DNA of 64,000 nucleotides from Rikenellaceae bacterium (GTDB lineage Bacteria > Bacteroidota > Bacteroidia > Bacteroidales > Rikenellaceae), in NCBI GenBank assembly GCA_017936385.1, contig JAGBFQ010000023.1, positions 1-64,000 of the forward strand, read 5' to 3'. The notes beneath the pieces were generated by a model. The model searched no databases. It was not told the DNA's origin and saw only the letters and a program-made list of their open reading frames with translations. Numbering within the stretch: position 1 is the stretch's first letter; each line of letters opens with the position of its first letter. The position numbers and the translations under genes were made by a program. Positions 58,701-64,000 of the stretch are shown here, piece by piece.

Positions 58701-59301
58701 TTTGACCGCCTCGATTCAAAAACCTCTGAACTTCTTCACCGGTTCGAACTGGGCTACAAGTGCAGCTACCAGCAATGGTCAAGAGGATGATTGGGGTAAA
58801 CTTTGGGGTAACCAAAAGGACAACAGCGCCACCAGCGTGAAAACCATGTACGACCCCTGCCCCGTAGGTTACACCGTTGCTTCGCCCGACCACTTCAAAT
58901 TTGTGGCATCGACAGATACTCGTTTCCAACCTTACACCTATCCTACTTGGGAGCTCAACACCCCCAACGATATTGTAGAGGGGGTAAACACATTGTCTGA
59001 GTCGCCTTGGGGAATGTACTTCTACACCAAAGGTACTCGTACCGCCAACGGACACCCCGAAGACAAAACCACTGTATTCCTGCCCAAACAACGCTGGATT
59101 CAAAACACCGGTACTGTAAGGGATAACGGTAGCATCTGTCTGTACACCAACGCACCGAGTACCGAGAGTTCTTGGGGAGGTCAACCCTACAAAGCAAACA
59201 TCGAATTCCAAGGCTACGCACACCTCGACAGACCCAGCTGGACCTATGCGGCCGAGGCTGCATGTGCATTGGCAGTTCGTTGCGTAAGCGAAAACGAGTA
59301 A
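55717..59301 (+). CDS. giant fimbrillin/FISUMP-like lipoprotein A
   Basis: A 1194-residue surface lipoprotein. The ATG at 55717 gives MKKVLLSLAVAAMMMSAC with lipid-anchor Cys18. Residues about 45-300 form a fimbrillin/Mfa-like N-domain (SESTRTSMT, WVAGDAIGL, NHTFYAYYPYT, LQFKSAFSVLEL). Two homologous modules of about 400-450 residues follow (from about 305 and about 765). Each opens with a LxADGTxANTY strand and FKATVKGNG, then I-W-SWQ/HIW, MDRN-I/L-GA, YQ-H/W-GRKDPF and YDPCPxG, and closes near RCV. The Cys of YDPCP and Trp-rich pattern resemble the FISUMP (Fib_succ_major) domain. Module 1 is the H-type (YQHGRKDPF), module 2 the W-type (YQWGRKDPF). Binding or adhesion is inferred. Confidence 0.85.
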   Translation: MKKVLLSLAVAAMMMSACTQDVAEPNGDITATLNGNVGVTAAMSESTRTSMTANENGALAVAWVAGDAIGLSANDATATLGTNVKYTANSSATSTTFNCADATPIKWGEGNHTFYAYYPYTEEGSDYTAVPASVPAVQEQSAAGNTDHLQPYAFLYAPLSTAITQNSCIDLQFKSAFSVLELNVCTESEELACESLIFRAKDENEIVSADGIKVNLADGSLDYTSATTSNQIQVNLGENIVLTKDAAQKIYMIITPGHAGKQFQAIAVVNGKEIVLDEMGVPETGIPAGRKAVLSLNIPVLEYETVNLNADGTTANTYIVPAVGTYSFKATVKGNGYTGAITSGRYGNAAEVHTFVNGAAGVNQTSVDLAPASAEVLWFQAWCPDIKVYEKTCPIIPESVVLTEEGNVEFTTTSKFIPGNAVIAVKDATGKIIWSWQIWLSEGYDPATTGINMGVNDIVMMDRNIGANISNENGVSDGWQAAQAVGMLYQHGRKDPFPGPLDIAKDCSDGNRGGVGYGAMTPDGVLMYGSNGQGGQNEDGGYTYIAATDYLHGLVQDAGLSGDWTYADAVAYANANPHRLIHNRDRAGNNYPYDWWGKRGDEANKQLFYYWGGPEVWPTCATVTKTIYDPCPAGWVVPGIDFGTTISKESTITAVNYGWNVTLPSGQTAYFPHTGTRWGDATNFQQCNKLGAYWVNAIGDNACGAMNFVDNGDGFVGVASINGSAQEYEGNNALSMGISTRAIRCVKAKASSTPVVPEPPVADDGYVNLSANGTANTYVANAAGTKFKFKATVKGNGYDPITGAPAEAINLEGANAYIFWGFKKTTSDGADNTGLNISVLRESVAIDGDYITFETPENMQDGNVGIAVADANGNIMWSWHIWCVQGYDYVASAVDVTTHGMSYKIMDRNLGAFCNPAALASPTEDDYAFAHGMYYQWGRKDPFLCGGTQRSPGTWFDFIKNGQLVKGPTFTTVGNAAYQYSELIAPHGLTDFNAILTASIQKPLNFFTGSNWATSAATSNGQEDDWGKLWGNQKDNSATSVKTMYDPCPVGYTVASPDHFKFVASTDTRFQPYTYPTWELNTPNDIVEGVNTLSESPWGMYFYTKGTRTANGHPEDKTTVFLPKQRWIQNTGTVRDNGSICLYTNAPSTESSWGGQPYKANIEFQGYAHLDRPSWTYAAEAACALAVRCVSENE

Positions 59302-59321
59302 TCTGACATACACACTTTTCC

Positions 59322-59363
59322 CACAAAGAGCGTGTCCAACAAGTTTTTGGACACGCTCTTTTC
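59322..59363 (+). terminator. terminator after lipoprotein A
   Basis: AAAGAGCGTGTCCAA (59325-59339) pairs with TTGGACACGCTCTTT (59347-59361), followed by TT. A 15-bp stem with a 7-base loop, 23 bp after the stop codon. Confidence 0.9.
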
Positions 59364-59371
59364 TGTCGGAA

Positions 59372-59486
59372 GTTGTATAACAAGAGGGATTTCAAGGCTT
59401 GCAAAGCCCGAAAAAGCGCAGTTTACTAAAGCGTAAATGAGCATTTTGAGGGCGAACCTAACGAAGAAATCACCTTGTTATACAAC
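59372..59486. repeat. 115-bp hairpin repeat element
   Basis: GTTGTATAACAAG (59372-59384) is inverted at 59474-59486. The interior continues to pair in segments (GATTTC/GAAATC, GCCC/GGGC, AGTTTAC/GTAAAT), giving one imperfect cruciform. No coding frame is supported. The arms share TATAACAA-GGG with the palindrome at 59701-59732, so the two may be members of a MITE-like or REP-like family. Confidence 0.6.
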
Positions 59487-59582
59487 TTTTGCCTTTATCG
59501 TGAGGGGACTCCCCTATCCCAAATCAGCCCACACGCCGACACCCACTGCGTCAACTAATTACGCCAAAAAAAATCCAAATAA

Positions 59583-59614
59583 TTTGCACATCAAACGAAA
59601 CTTTCATACTTTTG
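59583..59614 (+). promoter_or_regulatory. promoter of the small gene and lipoprotein B
   Basis: TTTG (59583-59586), 20 bp and TACTTTTG (59607-59614), a full consensus match. Transcription would start near 59618 and give a leader of about 210 nt containing a GCGAAA/TTTCGC hairpin (about 59644-59668) and two perfect palindromes. Confidence 0.75.
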
Positions 59615-59700
59615 CAAAATTGAAAGACCAAAAGGTTTAGGCTGCGAAACGAAAATACGATTTTTCGCTTGCTCCACTAAAAGGGGTGTTTAAGTGAAAA

Positions 59701-59732
59701 ATTATAACAAAGGGAGCTCCCTTTGTTATAAT
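59701..59732. repeat. 32-bp perfect palindrome
   Basis: Positions 59701-59716 are exactly inverted in 59717-59732 (arm ATTATAACAAAGGGAG). It lies in the predicted leader of the small gene and has no spacer, so in RNA it would form a very stable hairpin. Confidence 0.85.
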
Positions 59733-59756
59733 CAAGACGTCTTGATTATTTTTCGT
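59730..59756 (+). repeat. 18-bp palindrome with T-run
   Basis: AATCAAGACGTCTTGATT (59730-59747) is a perfect palindrome overlapping the previous one by three bases and followed by ATTTTTCG, so it resembles a weak terminator or attenuator ahead of the small gene. Confidence 0.65.
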
Positions 59757-59827
59757 ACATAGCGCCGCAAAACCTCACAAGTTACGCATTTTCAAACAAT
59801 TAAACAACAAATAACAAACTCAAAAGT

Positions 59828-59998
59828 ATGAAAAATTCAAGACTCGAAAAGCAAGCCTGCAAACTCTATCAGGCACCCGAGGCCATAGTCGTGGAACTCT
59901 CGGTGGAACGCGGTTTCAGTATGTCTATGACCGAAATCGGCGACGATGTAGACAAACAAATCACCAACATGGACAAATGGACTGATTGGGAAGATTAA
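59828..59998 (+). CDS. 56-residue small protein
   Basis: ATG at 59828 to TAA at 59998 encodes 56 residues beginning MKNSRLEKQACKLYQAPEAI and ending KWTDWED. The central pattern Y-x-A-P-E-x-I-V-V-E-L-S-V-E-R-G-F-S-M-S is like small proteins that precede surface-protein genes in Bacteroidales (Y-x-AP...V-E-x-GF-x-x-S). There is no signal peptide; the C-terminus is acidic. It is the first gene after the promoter at 59583 and ends 22 bp before lipoprotein B, so they are co-transcribed. Function unknown. Confidence 0.75.
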   Translation: MKNSRLEKQACKLYQAPEAIVVELSVERGFSMSMTEIGDDVDKQITNMDKWTDWED

Positions 59999-60020
59999 TC
60001 ATCTAATGCGAACAAACATC

Positions 60021-63000
60021 ATGAAAAAAAGTTTACTTTCACTTGCAGCTGTCGCATTGATGATGTCGGCCTGCACACAAGACGCCCCCGAATTCGAAGG
60101 TGGCAACGTCGCAAACTACAACGGTAACGTAGGTGTCACCGCCGTTATGACTCCCGAAACCCGTACCGCAATGACCGAAAACGCTGCCGGTAGCCTGGAA
60201 ATCACTTGGGTTGCCGAGGACGCCATCGGTCTGACCGGCGAGGACAGCTCGACCACTCTCGGCGAGAACGTTCAATATACCGCTAACTCGTCGGCAGCCA
60301 GCACCACATTCAGCTGCGCCGAGGCAACTCCCATCAAATGGGGCGAGGGCAATCACACTTTCTACGCCTACTACCCCTACACCAGCGAGGGTAGCGACTA
60401 CACAGCCGTACCGGCATCTGTTCCCGCCGTTCAAGAACAATCGGCCGCAGGTAACACCGACCACTTGCAACCCTACTCGTTCTTGTACGCTTCGTACGAA
60501 ACCAACGGAATTCCCGCCGACGGCAACATCGACCTGCAATTCAAGAGTGCATTCTCGGTTTTGGAGTTGGAAGTTTGTTCCGAGATTGGCGATGTTGTGT
60601 GCGAGGGTCTGATTTTCCGTGCTGACGACGCTTCGGAGAAGGTTTCGGCTTCGAATGTGCTGGTTGACCTGACCGATGGCTCGCTGGATTACTCGGCAGC
60701 TACCACCAGCAACCAAATCAAGATTGACCTGGGCGAAGGCGTAACTCTGAACTCGACCACTCCGCAGAAGTTCTATATGCTGATTACCCCCGGACACGGC
60801 GGCAAACGTTTCTCGTTCTACGCTGTAGTGGGCGGTAAAGAGGTCCTGTTGGGCAACAAGGGTATTCCCGCCGCAGGTCTTCCCGCAGGCCGCAAGGCAC
60901 AACTGTCGCTGAATGTTCCCGTAGTAAACTTGAGCGCAGATGGTACCGCAAACTGCTACATTGTCAACAAGGCCGGCACTACCTATAAATTCAAAGCAAC
61001 CGTAATGGGTAACGGTGCAACCACCACAGGAATTACCCCTTCGACCATTGCACCTACCAAAGCACGTTTGGCTCGCACCGTCGTTGCATCTCAAAGTTAC
61101 AAGGGTGGTACTGCTTATGGCTCGGATGGTACTATGAACAAACTGATTCTGCGCAATAGCGTAGAGTTGAAAGATGGTTACATCTACTTCACCACTCCCG
61201 AAACATTGTGCCCCGGTAATGCCATCATCTATGCAACCGACAACAACGACAAGGTTCTCTGGAGTTGGCATATGTGGGTAGCCCCCAACTACAATCCTTA
61301 TGAGAATATGTTGCCCACCTTTATGGGTTCGGTTGTTATGGACCGCAACTTGGGTGCATACAACAATGGTAGCGGTGATACCGAAAACGACCTTAAAGCC
61401 TCGATTGGTCTGGGTTATCAATGGGGACGTAAAGACCCGTTCCTTATCAGCAATATTGGTTGGACTTACGGTAACTACCAAACTGCCGACGGCACTATTG
61501 ATGAGACTCAAAATGTATGCACCTATCGCCAAAATGGTAATTGGGCAGACGCTGTTGATATGGCAAAATCGGCTCCCGACTTGGCATTCGACTCTTGGAG
61601 CGACTATGTAAACTACACCATCGAGAATCCTCAAGTATTCATCAAAGGTAATGGTACAAATGAATATCAATGGCTGTCTAAAGCTAAAGCCAATGCCGAG
61701 ACTGGATGGAATGTATTGTGGGGTAATGCAGATTACAACAGAAATGCTGGTGCAGGCGTAAAAACCATCTATGACCCGTGTCCCGTAGGTTGGAAAGTTG
61801 GTGCGCCTCAAGATTATGGTTTCTTCAACATTTATGGTAGCGATATGGCAAGTGTCTATCACTATCATGCACTTTGGCGTTACAACTGGGACCAAACCAA
61901 AACTCCCGTAACATCGACTCTATCGGAATATACAGGGTATGGCAATGGTTCGGTTTCTATAGACATCAGCCAATCGCAAGGCTATTGGGTATATGGTAGC
62001 AAAACCGATGACTACAGTGGAGCTGTTCGCAAAGACACACGCAATACATACTTCCCTGCACCCAATAATATCGAAAGTATCATCACATACACTTGCACTA
62101 AAACAAAAACTTCGGGCCACCTACAAATAGCCACCAACTCGGCTGTTGCGGCAAACAATATGTATGCAGTTCGCGCAACTATAAACCCGTCTGGCAGTAT
62201 CTATTTCTCCGGTAGTGGTTCAACTTGGGAGCAACAAGCTGCGGCTGTTCAAGTTCGTTGCGTAAAAGATGCAACTGTAAGTACATCGGACGAGGCAGAT
62301 GCATTCTTCAGTGAAGCTATTGACTTGAGCGAAAACGGTACTGCAAACACTTATATTGTTAACAAATCTGGAGTTTCGTACAAATTCAAAGCTACCGTCA
62401 AAGGTAACGGAAAGGTTCAAAGCATCTACTCGAAACGCGACAAAAAGGACACCTCGTGGTCGTTCGTTGAGGGTACCGCTGGTGCTGGTCAAACCAGCGT
62501 AACCATCGCACCTACCAAATCTGCGCTTTTGTGGTACGATTCTCACTTCAAAAATAATTATGTAAAAGTTTGCCCGATTGATGTTTCGAGCGTTCAATTG
62601 AAAGATGGATACATCTACTTCAAAACTCCTACCACATTCGTGGACGGTAATGCAGTAATCGCCGCCTACAACGAAGCGAACGAGATTGTATGGAGCTGGC
62701 AAATGTGGTGCTGCGAGGGCTACGACATCGAGGCAACCAAGAAACTTTTTGGCACAACTTCAACTGGCTATGTCATGGACCGTAACCTCGGTGCTACAAT
62801 GGCAGAAGATGCAGAGTATCAAACCAATAGCTGGAATGCTGCTGCCGCAGTCGGCATGTACTATCAACACGGTCGAAAAGACCCGTTCACAGCTCCTTTG
62901 GATTTGTCTGCAGGTGACGGTAACCGTGGTGGTGTGGGTGCTGCTGCACGTGATGCCAATGGCAACATTATGTATGGTGGTGATAACACTGCATACATTT

Positions 63001-63638
63001 ACATTGGCAACACTCAATATGTAGCTAAAATTAAAGAACTTTTGGGTAAGGATAGCTGGAAATTCAATGAAGCTGCCGACCTCATAACTAAATACCCTCA
63101 CTACAAAGCACAACAAGGTGCCAATACTGCTTCGGCGGGTGATAGTAAACGTGATTGGTGGGGTTCGCGTTCTCACGACAATGAATTCTTCTACTATTGG
63201 GGACACCCCTACTGGCAGAACTGGACCAATGCAACACAAAAGACCATTTACGACCCGTGTCCTGCTGGCTGGGTAGTTCCTTCGACCGATTTCTTAAGCA
63301 CCATCAAAAATGGAACGATTACATTTGGTAATTATGGCTGGACTGTTACACCTGCAGACAACAGTCGAGATGCCGTATACTTCCCATTGACTGGTCAACG
63401 TTGGGGTGATAATTGGAATGTAGGTGACGTAACTACCATCGGTGGTTACTGGACCAGCAACATTGGTGACAATGGTTGTGCAGCCTATATTTTCTACAAA
63501 GGTGACCAAGGCGATGGTCCTGGATTCTACTCTACTGCTGTTGGTGGCGACACGGATGGAGGTACTGAAGGCACAAAAACTATTTTCTGGGGCGTTAACG
63601 GTCGTGCAGTTCGTTGCGTAGCCGAAAATTACAGATAA
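60021..63638 (+). CDS. giant fimbrillin/FISUMP-like lipoprotein B
   Basis: A 1205-residue paralog of lipoprotein A (start MKKSLLSLAAVALMMSAC with Cys18; the ATG five codons earlier, 60006, is possible). The fimbrillin-like N-domain (about 45-300) is nearly identical to that of A over long DNA tracts. Two FISUMP-like modules follow, from about residue 301 (W-type: YQWGRKDPF, YDPCPVGWKVG) and about 766 (H-type: YQHGRKDPF, GNRGGVG, YDPCPAGWVVP), the reverse of the order in A. Codon use in the module regions is visibly more AT-rich than in the N-domain. Likely a surface adhesin or fimbria-associated protein; the partner biogenesis genes are not in the window. Confidence 0.85.
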   Translation: MKKSLLSLAAVALMMSACTQDAPEFEGGNVANYNGNVGVTAVMTPETRTAMTENAAGSLEITWVAEDAIGLTGEDSSTTLGENVQYTANSSAASTTFSCAEATPIKWGEGNHTFYAYYPYTSEGSDYTAVPASVPAVQEQSAAGNTDHLQPYSFLYASYETNGIPADGNIDLQFKSAFSVLELEVCSEIGDVVCEGLIFRADDASEKVSASNVLVDLTDGSLDYSAATTSNQIKIDLGEGVTLNSTTPQKFYMLITPGHGGKRFSFYAVVGGKEVLLGNKGIPAAGLPAGRKAQLSLNVPVVNLSADGTANCYIVNKAGTTYKFKATVMGNGATTTGITPSTIAPTKARLARTVVASQSYKGGTAYGSDGTMNKLILRNSVELKDGYIYFTTPETLCPGNAIIYATDNNDKVLWSWHMWVAPNYNPYENMLPTFMGSVVMDRNLGAYNNGSGDTENDLKASIGLGYQWGRKDPFLISNIGWTYGNYQTADGTIDETQNVCTYRQNGNWADAVDMAKSAPDLAFDSWSDYVNYTIENPQVFIKGNGTNEYQWLSKAKANAETGWNVLWGNADYNRNAGAGVKTIYDPCPVGWKVGAPQDYGFFNIYGSDMASVYHYHALWRYNWDQTKTPVTSTLSEYTGYGNGSVSIDISQSQGYWVYGSKTDDYSGAVRKDTRNTYFPAPNNIESIITYTCTKTKTSGHLQIATNSAVAANNMYAVRATINPSGSIYFSGSGSTWEQQAAAVQVRCVKDATVSTSDEADAFFSEAIDLSENGTANTYIVNKSGVSYKFKATVKGNGKVQSIYSKRDKKDTSWSFVEGTAGAGQTSVTIAPTKSALLWYDSHFKNNYVKVCPIDVSSVQLKDGYIYFKTPTTFVDGNAVIAAYNEANEIVWSWQMWCCEGYDIEATKKLFGTTSTGYVMDRNLGATMAEDAEYQTNSWNAAAAVGMYYQHGRKDPFTAPLDLSAGDGNRGGVGAAARDANGNIMYGGDNTAYIYIGNTQYVAKIKELLGKDSWKFNEAADLITKYPHYKAQQGANTASAGDSKRDWWGSRSHDNEFFYYWGHPYWQNWTNATQKTIYDPCPAGWVVPSTDFLSTIKNGTITFGNYGWTVTPADNSRDAVYFPLTGQRWGDNWNVGDVTTIGGYWTSNIGDNGCAAYIFYKGDQGDGPGFYSTAVGGDTDGGTEGTKTIFWGVNGRAVRCVAENYR

Positions 63639-63668
63639 AAACTGCTTTGTGATAATTAATAATTTGGG

Positions 63669-63708
63669 TTCGAGGGTGCTTCCGTGGGGAAGCACCCTCG
63701 AATGTTTT
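63669..63708 (+). terminator. terminator after lipoprotein B
   Basis: TTCGAGGGTGCTTCC (63669-63683) pairs with GGAAGCACCCTCGAA (63688-63702) around the loop gtgg, followed by tgtttt. Confidence 0.9.
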
Positions 63709-63799
63709 AAGTGGGGGGCGAGGAAAAATTAACCACTTTTAGGGAGTTCGGACGAAATTTTAACCAACTTTTGGGATTACCACAAATGATTTTTTGCGC

Positions 63800-63807
63800 T
63801 ACCTTTG
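63800..63807 (+). promoter_or_regulatory. -7 element before the last gene
   Basis: TACCTTTG 29 bp before the ATG at 63837. No clear -33 TTG at the right distance. Confidence 0.5.
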
Positions 63808-63836
63808 CACCCAAAATTAAAACGCACAACACAATT

Positions 63837-64000
63837 ATGAGAAAATTCGGACTCCTACTCACTCTGCTCGCGACCACAACGCAGCTTGCTCTCGCACAAG
63901 AGCACAAACACGAGCATGGGCACAACCACACACATGCGCACGCGCACACAACTGACGCTCACATCACAGGACACGTAACCGATGCCTCTTCGGGACAACA
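63837..64000 (+). CDS. His-rich N-terminus of a TonB-type receptor (partial)
   Basis: Only the first 54 codons are in the window; the gene runs off the right edge. A signal peptide (MRKFGLLLTLLATTTQLALA) is followed by a run with eleven histidines in about 22 residues (EHKHEHGHNHTHAHAH and on) and then HITGHVTDASSGQ, the start of a carboxypeptidase-regulatory-like domain as found before the plug of Bacteroidota TonB-dependent receptors. The histidines suggest metal binding, so a metal-uptake receptor is a reasonable guess. Confidence 0.6.
   Translation, partial: MRKFGLLLTLLATTTQLALAQEHKHEHGHNHTHAHAHTTDAHITGHVTDASSGQ

Noticed and set aside
59437..59640. 67-codon plus-strand frame in the intergenic region before the small gene
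   Set aside because: It runs through the hairpin repeat and the promoter at 59583-59614, so it is unlikely to be coding.
59701..59747. Invertible (phase-variable) promoter
   Set aside because: The palindromes have no spacer and do not flank the promoter, and no recombinase gene is nearby, so inversion would change nothing.

Overview
The window is chromosomal DNA from a member of the Bacteroidota, most likely order Bacteroidales and plausibly a relative of Alistipes (Rikenellaceae). The order-level call rests on several things: many promoters of the form TTG/TTTG-N18-20-TAnnTTTG, start codons preceded by A-rich sequence instead of Shine-Dalgarno sites, fimbrillin-type and BACON/Fn3 lipoproteins, an outer-membrane barrel with an N-terminal carboxypeptidase-like domain, a LytS/LytTR two-component pair, and a two-subunit methylmalonyl-CoA mutase. 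The genus is inference only.

Layout. 1-2.2 kb: tRNA-Val(UAC) on the minus strand, an AT-rich stretch that folds as a long rod-like RNA behind a good promoter (possible 6S-type RNA), and a BACON/Fn3 lipoprotein. 2.2-9.0 kb: divergent AddA-like helicase-nuclease and AddB-like nuclease (double-strand break repair), with a small exported DUF2807-type protein translationally coupled to AddB. 9.2-27.0 kb: one continuous minus-strand translation supercluster (rpsL-rpsG-fusA, S10, spc and alpha operons, including secY, map, infA, rpmJ and rpoA; no tuf or adk). A well-formed internal promoter lies between rpsN and rpsH.

27.4-35.9 kb: a TPM/LemA/SDR group, divergent pyrE and Nudix genes with only 10 bp between start codons, an S9 peptidase lipoprotein, a DUF2795 protein, and an operon of a flavoprotein, a shortened methyltransferase relative and a PduO-type cobalamin adenosyltransferase. 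36.1-42.3 kb: an outer-membrane barrel, a His-rich exported protein with a long leader, and a LytS/LytTR pair. 42.4-46.4 kb: mutA-mutB, the two methylmalonyl-CoA mutase subunits, whose cofactor could be made by the adenosyltransferase 8 kb away.

46.6-55.5 kb: two small membrane/exported unknowns, a UbiD-family decarboxylase overlapping a helix-hairpin-helix protein, rpsU, and an aroQ-flippase-AsmA operon. 55.7-63.6 kb: two very large paralogous lipoproteins, each a fimbrillin-like N-domain followed by two Cys-containing FISUMP-like modules in opposite order. The second is preceded by a 56-residue small gene and a leader containing two abutting perfect palindromes. The window ends inside a His-rich, probably TonB-dependent receptor gene.

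The most unusual parts are the permuted lipoprotein paralogs with near-identical DNA tracts, the palindrome-bearing leader and related hairpin repeat between them, the rod-shaped RNA near the left end, the short leader ORF before the His-rich gene, and the internal spc promoter. No CRISPR array, transposase, phage or classical defence system was seen.
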